Positions 1-8,702 of a stretch of DNA of 42,024 nucleotides are shown in pieces. The notes beneath the pieces were generated by a model. That model did not search any database, was not told the origin of the DNA, and saw only the letters and a program-made list of their open reading frames with translations. This DNA is from a virus. Position 1 is the first letter of the stretch; every line of letters starts with the position of its first letter. Where the stretch lies: positions 1,061-43,084 of IMG/VR virus record IMGVR_UViG_3300030099_003036. One strand, written 5' to 3'. The translations under genes and the position numbers were made by a program.

Positions 1-566
1 ACGAGATGACTGGTGATCAAAGACTTGAACACATAACTTTTCAAAATGGTGTTTTATTTGTTCCTAAAAACAAAACAGTTTTACAAAAACTTTTAACACT
101 ATACCATCCTGCTAACGGTAAAATGTTTTTTGAACACAAACCAAAAGTTATAGCAGAAAATCAACTAGACATACTTGAGATGCAAACAGATGCTTTAATA
201 ACAGCAAGGCAAATGGATATTGATTTAGCTGAAGCTATTATGAGAGTAGAGAAAGGTTCTAGCGTATCCAATATGAGTTCTAAAGAACTTAAAAGAGATT
301 TACTATTATTTGCTAGAAAAAATCCTAAATTGTTCTTAGAATTAGCTTCTGATGATAATGTTCAACTTAGAAACTTTGGTATTAAAGCTGTTGAAGAAGG
401 AATATTAAAACTATCAAGTGATCAAAGGCACTTTACGTGGGGGTCAACTGATAGAAAAATAATGACAGTTCCATTTGATGAGCATCCATATACAGCATTA
501 GCACATTGGTTTAAAACCGATGAAGGTATGGAGATATACTCAAATATAGAAAAAAGATTTAATTAA
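1..566 (+). CDS. Phage structural-region protein, C-terminal part (5' cut by window)
   Basis: The frame is open to the window edge, and the first ATG (position 6) lies only five bases in, so the true start is probably upstream. The visible 186 residues are soluble and mixed-charge, with a helical stretch around residues 45-110 that includes SSKELKRDLLLFARKNPKLF, and a conserved-looking end (PFDEHPYTALAHWFKTDEG). I recognise it only as a type often seen in marine phage structural modules; no enzyme motif is visible. It lies just upstream of a strong terminator and the ring/adaptor genes, so a virion or assembly role fits by context. It ends an upstream transcription unit. The function is not known. 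Confidence 0.75.
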   Translation, partial: EMTGDQRLEHITFQNGVLFVPKNKTVLQKLLTLYHPANGKMFFEHKPKVIAENQLDILEMQTDALITARQMDIDLAEAIMRVEKGSSVSNMSSKELKRDLLLFARKNPKLFLELASDDNVQLRNFGIKAVEEGILKLSSDQRHFTWGSTDRKIMTVPFDEHPYTALAHWFKTDEGMEIYSNIEKRFN

Positions 567-584
567 TATCTTTTAACTAATATT

Positions 585-611
585 AATAGCCACTCATTTT
601 GGGTGGCTATT
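585..611 (+). terminator. Rho-independent terminator after the first gene
   Basis: The arms 585-595 and 601-611 pair over 11 positions (AATAGCCAC with GTGGCTATT, then a U-G and a C-G pair) around a five-base loop. A T-rich run (TTTTTATTTAG) follows on the plus strand. The hairpin lies 19 bases after the stop codon at 566. It probably ends the upstream transcription unit, so the following virion genes need their own promoter or read-through. Confidence 0.85.
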
Positions 612-648
612 TTTATTTAGGGCTAACCTTTCACTTTATTGTGTAATT

Positions 649-676
649 ATATTACTATAAAAATATATAGTAATAT
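649..676 (+). promoter_or_regulatory. Perfect 11-bp inverted repeat overlapping a start codon
   Basis: The arms 649-659 (ATATTACTATA) and 666-676 (TATAGTAATAT) are perfectly complementary around a six-base loop, and the right arm includes the first two bases of the ATG at 675. It could be a DNA operator, or an mRNA hairpin that hides the start codon. It sits between the terminator at 585-611 and the first gene of the next transcription unit, where a control site is expected. Because it is almost entirely A/T, chance cannot be excluded. Confidence 0.4.
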
Positions 677-836
677 GAAGTCAAAAGGTTTAGGTGATTC
701 TGTTGCTAAAATAACAAAGGCAACTGGTATTAAGTCGTTAGCAGAGTTAGCAGCTAAAGCTGTAGGTGCAAATGACTGTGGATGTAATAATAGAAGAAAC
801 TGGTTAAATCAAAAGTTTCCTTATAAAAAATATTAA
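675..836 (+). CDS. Small conserved phage protein with C-terminal CGC motif
   Basis: This 53-residue protein starts MKSKGLGDSVAKITKATGIK and ends with NDCGCNNRRNWLNQKFPY followed by a Lys-rich tail. I chose the ATG at 675. A longer reading from 639 needs a TTG start and adds 12 residues of poor quality. The pattern 'GLGD-x-VAK-x-TKATGIK ... DCGCNxR' is one I associate with small proteins of Bacteroidota phages. The Cys-x-Cys pair could bind metal, but with only two cysteines this is speculative. It is the first gene after the terminator and runs directly into the next gene with a one-base spacer (TAAAATG). The function is unknown; a virion assembly role is inferred from position. Confidence 0.7.
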   Translation: MKSKGLGDSVAKITKATGIKSLAELAAKAVGANDCGCNNRRNWLNQKFPYKKY

Positions 837-837
837 A

Positions 838-1581
838 ATGGTAAATATAGATACGGTATATCAAAAAGTTTTATCAATAGCTAACAAAGAACAAAGAGGT
901 TATATAACGCCTCAAGAGTTTAACTTGCTAGCTAATAAAGCTCAAATGGAAATATTTTCAGAATACTTTTACGAACAAAGTAAATTTAGAAAAATGTTAC
1001 CTAACGATACCGTTTACTCTGATAGAGAAGATGATATCCAAGAAAGAATAGATCACTTTGAAAAGTTTATGCAAAATGTTGAAATGAACAACGGTGGTAA
1101 CAACGATGTAGGTATTGGGTTATTACCAGATTATTTTAAAATGGGTAAAGTATATTACGAAAACACTTCTGGTTCTATAGTTGAAATAGTTCATATTGAT
1201 CAAAACGATCTTAACAATATAAATAACTCACCACATTTAAAGCCAACAACAAGTAGACCTGTATATGTTAGATTCTCAATTGAACAAGATGATAATGTTG
1301 GTAGAGAAAGAAGAATAAAGATATATCCTGTTGGAGAATATAATATAGTAAAATGCAATTATATTGCTAAACCTAAAGATCCTAACTGGGGTTTTGTCGT
1401 GGTAAATGGCAAAGCACTTTACAACAGTGATAAGGCTATTCACTTTGAATTACACGCTTCAGAAGAAGAGAATTTAGTTAATAGAATACTACAGTTATCT
1501 GGAATAATAATAGAGAGTCAAGAGCTATATCAAGCTGCTCTTGTAGACAAACAATTAACTACGCAACAAAAAAATAATTAA
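838..1581 (+). CDS. Putative head-tail ring/adaptor protein
   Basis: This 247-residue soluble protein has an N-terminal helical region (YQKVLSIANKEQRGYITPQE, residues 8-27, then FNLLANKAQMEIFSEYFYEQ) that I associate with ring or adaptor proteins of podovirus-like marine phages. The middle (about residues 100-185) looks beta-rich, including VRFSIEQD and RRIKIYPVGEYNIVKCNYI. It is followed after two bases by another adaptor-like gene and then the huge tail-stub gene, matching the usual order of connector and tail components in short-tailed phages. No enzyme motif is visible. Assignment rests on position and general resemblance, so a different minor virion role remains possible. Confidence 0.6.
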   Translation: MVNIDTVYQKVLSIANKEQRGYITPQEFNLLANKAQMEIFSEYFYEQSKFRKMLPNDTVYSDREDDIQERIDHFEKFMQNVEMNNGGNNDVGIGLLPDYFKMGKVYYENTSGSIVEIVHIDQNDLNNINNSPHLKPTTSRPVYVRFSIEQDDNVGRERRIKIYPVGEYNIVKCNYIAKPKDPNWGFVVVNGKALYNSDKAIHFELHASEEENLVNRILQLSGIIIESQELYQAALVDKQLTTQQKNN

Positions 1582-1583
1582 TT

Positions 1584-2513
1584 ATGGGATTACTAGATAA
1601 CCAAACACAACAAAATTATTATACTGGTCTAGGAGAAGATTATGGAAGTTATCAATTTATTAGCCTAGATAGTATAATAGCCAATTTTATGATAGCTTAT
1701 GTTGGTGAAGGCAAAATAATATCAAAAGCTAACAGAACAGACGTGCAGTTTCACGGTATGCGCGCAATACAAGAATTATCTTATGATGTATTTCGTTCTA
1801 TTAAGGATCAAGAAATAGAAGTTCCCTCTACATTAAGAATGCCGTTGCCTCAAGATTATGTTAATTATGTTAAGTTGGTTAGGGTTGATTCTAACGGTAT
1901 AGAAAGAGTGTTATATCCAACTGGTAAAACTTCAAATCCGTTTCCTATATCACAGCAAAGTAGTGGTTATTATAATTTTAACACAAGTAATGATAACCTA
2001 AATCAGCAGGGATTAACTAATACCGCTGTTACGCTTACTGACACTAATGAGTACGAACCTTTTAATAGTAACACGCTTGAAGCGTTTAGTGATCAGACAG
2101 AGACTAATGTATATTCAGACGATTCTACTGATTTAGAAATAGATAATAGAGGAAGAAGATATGGACTAGATCCTCAATATGCTCAATCTAATGGTACGTT
2201 TTTTATAGATTTAAGATCTGGATTTATACACTTTGGTTCATCTATAGCTGGTGAAACAATTATATTAAAATATGTTAGCGATAGTTTAGGCACCGACGCC
2301 GAAATGGTCGTGCATAAGTTTTGTGAAGAAGCTTGTTACAAACACATTATATATGCTATATTATCTACTAGATCTAACGTGCCAGAGTATATTGTGCAAA
2401 GATACAAAAAAGAAAGATTTGCAGAAACTAGAAAAGCAAAAATAAGATTATCAAATATTAAAATAGAAGAATTTACTCAAGTATTAAAAGGAATGGGTAA
2501 ACAAATAAAATAA
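1584..2513 (+). CDS. Putative head-tail connector ring / tail tubular A-like protein
   Basis: The 309-residue product carries a pattern I recognise from connector proteins of marine podovirus-like and crAss-like phages. There is an N-terminal helical part (FMIAYVG, residues about 35-41), then RAIQELSYDVFRSIKDQEIE, then LPQDYVNYVKLVRVDSNGIE with YPTGKTSNP close behind. The C-terminal part (residues about 245-309) is helical and basic. Proteins of this type (compare T7 gp11 and P22 gp4) form rings joining portal and tail, which fits the next gene being the tail-stub protein. It starts in the recurrent TAATTATG context two bases after the previous stop. The exact ring position cannot be told from sequence alone. 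Confidence 0.65.
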   Translation: MGLLDNQTQQNYYTGLGEDYGSYQFISLDSIIANFMIAYVGEGKIISKANRTDVQFHGMRAIQELSYDVFRSIKDQEIEVPSTLRMPLPQDYVNYVKLVRVDSNGIERVLYPTGKTSNPFPISQQSSGYYNFNTSNDNLNQQGLTNTAVTLTDTNEYEPFNSNTLEAFSDQTETNVYSDDSTDLEIDNRGRRYGLDPQYAQSNGTFFIDLRSGFIHFGSSIAGETIILKYVSDSLGTDAEMVVHKFCEEACYKHIIYAILSTRSNVPEYIVQRYKKERFAETRKAKIRLSNIKIEEFTQVLKGMGKQIK

Positions 2514-2517
2514 TAAT

Positions 2518-5500
2518 ATGCCAGATATAAAACACACTTTCACCGGTGGAAAAATGAACAAAGACGTGGACACTAGATTTGTTCCACAAGGTGATTACAG
2601 ACATGCGGAAAATGTTCAGGTAAGAACTACACAGGGTGATAGCACTGGAGAGGGTAATTCTGGCTCTGTTCAAAACGTGAGAGGCACAAGTATTTTAGGT
2701 AGTATTAACTTCGACGGGTTTATTAACCCTAATTACGATTGTGTAGGTAGTATTGCTGATGAAAAAAATGATAAAGCTTATTTTTTATTTAGAGGTCCAA
2801 GTCCAGCTATGGTTACTGGCGAAGGTAAAGCCCCTATAGTATACGCCGATATGATAGCTGAATACAACTTGACTAATAACTTAGAGTTAGAGCCAGTTTT
2901 AGTTGACGTAAAAGGTTATTGGTCTTCTGTATCAGATCTTTTAGACACTGAAAGCGCAGGAACAGCTTATGTAAATATAAACATTAGTTCGTCTAGCGGT
3001 CTTTATGACGCTATAAGGGTGCAAAACGCTGATTCAATTAGAATAGGTATGAGGGTTACTCCTTTAGGTGTTACGTTTAGTGGTGATCCACAAGTTTTTG
3101 TAAAAGATATAATAACTTTTGATGAATCTAATGACTCAAGACTTATACTGTTGAGTGTTCCTCAATCATTAACAACTGGCTTATTACCTGACTTGGGAAG
3201 CGTACTTTTTAGTATGCCAATAAAAGATAGGTTGTTAAATTTTAATCCTCAACAGATTAGTGCTATAAACATTATTGACGATCTACTGTTTTTTACAGAC
3301 AATTTTAATGAACCTAAAAAAATAAATATACCAAGATGCAAGGCGGGTACAACTAGTTTTTCTAGTCACACCAAAATGATGGTGACAGACCCTAGAGATA
3401 GTGATGATATAGTTGATGTTGCTGACGTAGAGTTTATTGGGGTAAGTGACACTAGTTTTTTAAACAATGATTTACTTATTGATAATGTAACTGTAATAAG
3501 AAAACCACCAAAAACTCCACCTTCTATTCACGTTACAAAAAGAGAAGAGATAGATTTGAGTGTACCTGTAGATTTTGTTCCAACAGATTCAATGTTAACA
3601 GATGGTGGTATTGGCGATATATTAACTTTACAAAGTAATACCTTTACGCAAACTAACTATAAAGTTGGTGATGTTTTAAAAATGCAATCGCAAGAAGACC
3701 AGTTTTTAAGCCTAACCGTAACTTTCATGTCTTACACTACCGCATTAAGTGTAGATGATTTGGATGAAAGTGAAGAAGATTCTCTTGGTGTTAACGCGCC
3801 TGTTGTAAGTGTTTTAACCCCAACAGACACAATACAAGTTAGTTTAGTTTCTATAAACCTACTAACAGGTGGTGGATTAGACACTACAGACGATGAATGG
3901 ATTGTTTCTTTTGATTTTGAAAACGATATAAACCAAAAAAAGTTATTTGAATTAAAATTTCCTAGGTTTGCATATAGATACAAGTACGATGATGGTGAGT
4001 GTTCTTCTTTTTCTCCATTTTCAGAAGTTGCTTTTTTTCCAGGAGATTTTGATTATGATGTTAAAAAAGGTTATAATTTAGGTATGACAAATCATGCTTT
4101 TGAGTTGGTTATTAAAGATTTTATACCTATATATACTCATAGAGATTTAGATGTTTCTGCAGTAGATATTTTAGTTAAAACAACAGATGATGCTAATGTC
4201 TATATTTTAAAAACAATAAAAAGAGGTATTGATCCAGAGTGGGAACTTTTTACAACTGGTGAAGATATTTCTGGTTTTACATTGCAACCTACTTTTAAAA
4301 CAGGTGAGTTAACTTTAACATCAGAAATGATTCACAGTGTTTTGCCAGGTAATCAATTATTAAGAGCTTGGGACAATGTGCCAACAAAAGCAAAAGCTCA
4401 AGAAATGACAGGTAGTAGGTTGTTATTTGCAAATTATACTCAAGGTTATGATTTAAAAAACTCAGTATCTTTAACTCAATCAATTATCAGTGAAAACACA
4501 CCTACTTTAAGTAATCCTGAAAGATCTGTTAAAACAAATAGAAGTTACAAGTGGGGTTTGGTTTTTGGTGATAAGTATGGTAGAGAAACACCGGTCTTAG
4601 ATTCTTCTTATATAATTGGAGATGAAACAACTGGTTTTAAAAGCATTACGGGTGACACTGTGGTTCCACAAACATTATGTGCTTTTAGAAATAGATTTAT
4701 TATGAAGCAGGATTGGAACGATCCTTCACAACAAGACACCGCTAATCAACCAGATAGCTGGATAGACTACGTAAAATATTACGTAAAAGAAACAAGCTCT
4801 GAGTATTATAATCTTATTTTGGATAGATGGTATTACGCTAAAGAAGAAGAAAACATATGGCTTTCTTTTGATACTTCTGATAGAAATAAAATAGATGAAG
4901 AAACTTATTTATTTTTAAAAGGTCAACATGGTACACCAAAACCAGTAATTGAGAGAGACGCTAGGTATAAAGTTATTGCAATCGAAAACGAAGCTCCAAT
5001 ATTTATAAAAACTGAAAATAGAATATTAGGTGATATTAAGTTAACGAATAGTGAAACAGGTGTTGCTTCAGATACTAGCTCCGATCCACCAAACAATCTA
5101 CTAACAGCTAGGAGCATAAACATACCTGGGGATAATACTGGTACATCTACTGCTGGTACTAGTAGTATAGGTTCTTTTTTAAATCAATACAACATTGAAG
5201 AAGCTAAAGGTCAATTAGCTTTTAGAATAATTGGGAAAATGATGAGTGGTAGCACTGTAGTTAGTGAGCATAGATTTCACAAGATAACACCTGTGAATAG
5301 CGTTCAATGGCAAGGAGGCGATGCATCAAACACATACGTATCTTGGCAAGAACCGCTTGGAAATGAAGTAAACTACGCTAACCATTTAGCTGATGTAATA
5401 GCTAGTGATGATACTCTAGGGTTAGAATATCACATAGAGTTTATTGAGCAAATAGAAGTTAATAAACCAGAGTTTGATGGTAGATTTTTTGTATTAATAG

Positions 5501-8500
5501 AAAAAGATAAATCTATAATTTCTAACGTTGAGTCCCAGTCTGTTCCAACTGGTGATTTCGTCTATGTAGATACTACTGTTAATTTTGAAATATCGTACTT
5601 AGCGTCTGTAGCCAACAATCCTGGTACACAAGGACCGTATTCAAGTTATCAATTTGATGATGATGGTGATATAACGCAATCTGGCAGTGTCAATATTAAC
5701 GGAGGAACGCTTGGAATAGGTTGTAGTAATGGTGCATTTGATCAAGCATTTCTTGGTGGAGGAACTAATACTGCGGCTAACACAGCAAATTTTATAGAAA
5801 CAATTAGAAGCCAAGGTCTTGATGATATGCTTTTTATGGATGGATTTAGATTTAGAAGAGCATCATCTCAGTATGCTGAAGATCTAAGTGATTTAGGTTA
5901 TACCAGCGCGTTTGGCACTGGTGGTACATATCCTGATCCTTTTAATGGACTAAATTTTACTAGGCCAAGGGCTCTCAGGCAAGGCGGTGCAGATGCTGGT
6001 ACATATGGAAGAATGGCTTTATCTCAAATGATAACAACAAATGAGATTGATGGTTTTGCCGGTACGGCATTATCAAATTTAGCTCACTTTGAAGAAGGTC
6101 AAGCTTTTAAGTTTGAAGGTGACCCGTCTAGAATATATAAAGTTATAGCGTGCCACACATTTTCTGGAACAGCTATTAGAAACCATACAATTGCCACCGG
6201 TACAAACATGTCTGACCCCGACGCTTTTCATATTTTTGCAGACGTTAATAACGCTGGCTCATATCAAAATCGTTACATGGGAACTGATATTAACAATTGC
6301 ACACCATGTAGCGGTAATAATTTTGGCGGTAATGATTCATGTGCTGACGCTTGTTTTAGAGCAACTAGGGTAATAGATTTTAGAAGAATAGATACTGATA
6401 CAAATAATGTTACAAATGAGGGTGTTGATTATAGTGTATTTGATCCAAGGGGTCAATTAAAACATGACGGTATTAATGTAGCTAATGATAGTAATAGAAG
6501 AATAAAATTAATAAAAGTTGCTTTAGCGGAAGTACAAGGATCTGTAGTAGTACCTAGCTCTAATAAAGCTATATTTGAAACAGAACCTAAAGAATCTGTG
6601 GATTTAGATATATACTATGAAGCTAGTCATGCTATACCCATGACACTTAATGAAAACAACTACGCCGCATATATACCTCATGACTGTGAAGTTAAATTAG
6701 AAAGATTTATAAAAGATCGTTATGAGATACCTATAATAAGTGAGTTAACTGAAGAAAATAACCAACTAGTTGTAATACCAAAATTTAATCCCTTTGTTTC
6801 AAACGTTGGTACTTCATCAAGAGGAAATCCAGTTGTAGCATTAAGAGGTTATGAAACCGAAGACTCAGTTGGTGATAGCTCTCTGTTAAAGCATGGGATA
6901 TTTCCAAATGATCAATTAAACTTTATACATAAAAACGGTATAAAAACAAAATCAAAAATATTAAGACATATAGAGAGTACTGGTTTAGAAGTTGAAATTG
7001 TTTCTATTACAGTAGAAAATATAACAGCGTTAGGTCAATTTTCTTTTTACACTGGCACAGGTGTAACTATAAACGAAGATGATAACATAGGTTTTGTTAA
7101 TTACCAATCAAATCTTGGTATTGATACTGGGATGCAGTTAGTTAACGCATATATACCTCAATCTTTTTTTGATGCACTAGCAACTCAGGTGACTATTTTC
7201 CCACAGCTTGCTCCCGTAATAGAAATAATAAACAGTGTTGTACAGCAATTAGGCGGCTTTAACACACCTTTAGATATACCAAGTAACGTTTATATTGTAA
7301 ATGTTACAGATGGGTTTAGCGCTTTACTTTCTGACACAACTTGGATGGCTGCACCAGAAGGAGATATAGCTATACCTTTTGTTCTTGAGTTAGTAAAACC
7401 AACGGGTTACTACGAGATAGACAAAGAAACATGGAGATATCCTATAGATTTAAGTTGGCACAATTGTTATACTTTTGGAAATGGATTAGAGTCTGATAGA
7501 GTAAGAGATGACTTTAATGCTCCTCAATTAAATAATGGCGTAAAAGCTTCTACAACAGTAACCGAGTATGGAGAAGAAAATAGATCTAGTGGAATAATAT
7601 ATTCTGGCGTGTATAACTCAAGATCTAGTGTAAACAAACTCAATGAGTTTAACATGTCTGAAAAAATAACCAAAGACTTAAATCCAGCATATGGTTCGAT
7701 TCAAGCTCTTAAGACAAGAGATACCGACGTTGTTGTTTTTGCTGAAGACAAAGTACTAAAGGTATTAGCTAATAAAGATGCTTTATTTAACGCTGATGGT
7801 AATCCGCAACTAACAGCTTCTGATAAAGTTCTTGGCACAGCTATTCCTTTTGTAGGAGACTATGGTATATCTAAAAATCCAGAATCATTAGCTAGTGATC
7901 AATATAGAATTTATTTTGCCGATAAACAAAGAGGCGCTATATTAAGATTATCAAGAGATGGTTTAACTCCTATATCAAGTGTAGGTATGAAATCTTGGTT
8001 TAGAAATAATCTTAGAATGACTTCTAAAATTTTAGGAACATTTGACGTGGTTAACGGCGAATACAACGTTTCTCTTACTATACCTGCTTTTCCTAATATA
8101 AAAACAATTTCTTTTAATGAAGCTACTAAAGGTTGGGTTAGTTTTAAATCATATAGACCTAGTAGTGGTGTTTCTGTTTCTGGAAAATACTTAACTTCTT
8201 TTAAAGCTAGTGTGTATGAAAATAACGCTAGTTCTACATCCAGAAATATTTTTTACGACGATCAAGAGCCTAATGCCTCAGTTTTAGAAGTTATGTTTAA
8301 TGATATGCCTAGCACTGTTAAATCTTTCACTGCTATTGACTACGAAGGAACTCAAGCTAGAATTAGCATTGATAATAATGATAGCGAATATTATAATCTA
8401 CAAGAAAAACCTGGTTGGTATGTTGATTCAATTTCTACAGATATAGAATCAGGTGATACATACAATTTTGTAAACAAAGAAAACAAATGGTTCGCCAAGA

Positions 8501-8700
8501 TATGTGGTGAAGAGAATGTGTTTGACACCTCACACTTTGCTATACAAGGGTTAGGTTTTGCAACCTCTGAACCAATTTTAATTGAACAAACAAGTGGAGG
8601 AGATGTTAACACTAGTGTAGATAGCAATGACAGTAACGAAGTAAATATAGATACACAAACGCCAATGAATTTAACAATACGAAATAATCCAAATCATTAA
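2518..8700 (+). CDS. Giant tail-stub ('muzzle'/phage stabilization-like) protein
   Basis: This 2060-residue protein begins with a signature I associate with phage stabilization or tail-nozzle proteins: FTGGKMNKDVDTR (residues 8-20) followed by PQGDYRHAENVQV. The body is beta-rich with many acidic loops. Near residues 500-900 the segments RYKYDDGECSSFSPFSEVAF and KWGLVFGDKYGRETPVL resemble the core of this family. Around residues 1700-1850 repeated strand-turn motifs (VVFAEDKVLKVLANKDALF; IYFADKQRGAILRLSRDG) suggest a beta-propeller-like fold, as in T7 gp12 and P22 gp10. It would form the distal tube of a short tail. Four cysteines (C1261, C1264, C1275, C1279) form an unusual cluster. It follows the ring genes by four bases. 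It is far longer than T7 gp12 (about 800 residues) and so probably carries insertions. Confidence 0.75.
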   Translation: MPDIKHTFTGGKMNKDVDTRFVPQGDYRHAENVQVRTTQGDSTGEGNSGSVQNVRGTSILGSINFDGFINPNYDCVGSIADEKNDKAYFLFRGPSPAMVTGEGKAPIVYADMIAEYNLTNNLELEPVLVDVKGYWSSVSDLLDTESAGTAYVNINISSSSGLYDAIRVQNADSIRIGMRVTPLGVTFSGDPQVFVKDIITFDESNDSRLILLSVPQSLTTGLLPDLGSVLFSMPIKDRLLNFNPQQISAINIIDDLLFFTDNFNEPKKINIPRCKAGTTSFSSHTKMMVTDPRDSDDIVDVADVEFIGVSDTSFLNNDLLIDNVTVIRKPPKTPPSIHVTKREEIDLSVPVDFVPTDSMLTDGGIGDILTLQSNTFTQTNYKVGDVLKMQSQEDQFLSLTVTFMSYTTALSVDDLDESEEDSLGVNAPVVSVLTPTDTIQVSLVSINLLTGGGLDTTDDEWIVSFDFENDINQKKLFELKFPRFAYRYKYDDGECSSFSPFSEVAFFPGDFDYDVKKGYNLGMTNHAFELVIKDFIPIYTHRDLDVSAVDILVKTTDDANVYILKTIKRGIDPEWELFTTGEDISGFTLQPTFKTGELTLTSEMIHSVLPGNQLLRAWDNVPTKAKAQEMTGSRLLFANYTQGYDLKNSVSLTQSIISENTPTLSNPERSVKTNRSYKWGLVFGDKYGRETPVLDSSYIIGDETTGFKSITGDTVVPQTLCAFRNRFIMKQDWNDPSQQDTANQPDSWIDYVKYYVKETSSEYYNLILDRWYYAKEEENIWLSFDTSDRNKIDEETYLFLKGQHGTPKPVIERDARYKVIAIENEAPIFIKTENRILGDIKLTNSETGVASDTSSDPPNNLLTARSINIPGDNTGTSTAGTSSIGSFLNQYNIEEAKGQLAFRIIGKMMSGSTVVSEHRFHKITPVNSVQWQGGDASNTYVSWQEPLGNEVNYANHLADVIASDDTLGLEYHIEFIEQIEVNKPEFDGRFFVLIEKDKSIISNVESQSVPTGDFVYVDTTVNFEISYLASVANNPGTQGPYSSYQFDDDGDITQSGSVNINGGTLGIGCSNGAFDQAFLGGGTNTAANTANFIETIRSQGLDDMLFMDGFRFRRASSQYAEDLSDLGYTSAFGTGGTYPDPFNGLNFTRPRALRQGGADAGTYGRMALSQMITTNEIDGFAGTALSNLAHFEEGQAFKFEGDPSRIYKVIACHTFSGTAIRNHTIATGTNMSDPDAFHIFADVNNAGSYQNRYMGTDINNCTPCSGNNFGGNDSCADACFRATRVIDFRRIDTDTNNVTNEGVDYSVFDPRGQLKHDGINVANDSNRRIKLIKVALAEVQGSVVVPSSNKAIFETEPKESVDLDIYYEASHAIPMTLNENNYAAYIPHDCEVKLERFIKDRYEIPIISELTEENNQLVVIPKFNPFVSNVGTSSRGNPVVALRGYETEDSVGDSSLLKHGIFPNDQLNFIHKNGIKTKSKILRHIESTGLEVEIVSITVENITALGQFSFYTGTGVTINEDDNIGFVNYQSNLGIDTGMQLVNAYIPQSFFDALATQVTIFPQLAPVIEIINSVVQQLGGFNTPLDIPSNVYIVNVTDGFSALLSDTTWMAAPEGDIAIPFVLELVKPTGYYEIDKETWRYPIDLSWHNCYTFGNGLESDRVRDDFNAPQLNNGVKASTTVTEYGEENRSSGIIYSGVYNSRSSVNKLNEFNMSEKITKDLNPAYGSIQALKTRDTDVVVFAEDKVLKVLANKDALFNADGNPQLTASDKVLGTAIPFVGDYGISKNPESLASDQYRIYFADKQRGAILRLSRDGLTPISSVGMKSWFRNNLRMTSKILGTFDVVNGEYNVSLTIPAFPNIKTISFNEATKGWVSFKSYRPSSGVSVSGKYLTSFKASVYENNASSTSRNIFYDDQEPNASVLEVMFNDMPSTVKSFTAIDYEGTQARISIDNNDSEYYNLQEKPGWYVDSISTDIESGDTYNFVNKENKWFAKICGEENVFDTSHFAIQGLGFATSEPILIEQTSGGDVNTSVDSNDSNEVNIDTQTPMNLTIRNNPNH

Positions 8701-8702
8701 TT

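Noticed and set aside
639-674. Longer 65-residue version of the small CGC protein starting at 639
   Set aside because: It needs a TTG start and crosses the inverted repeat at 649-676; the ATG at 675 gives a protein with a typical conserved N-terminus.
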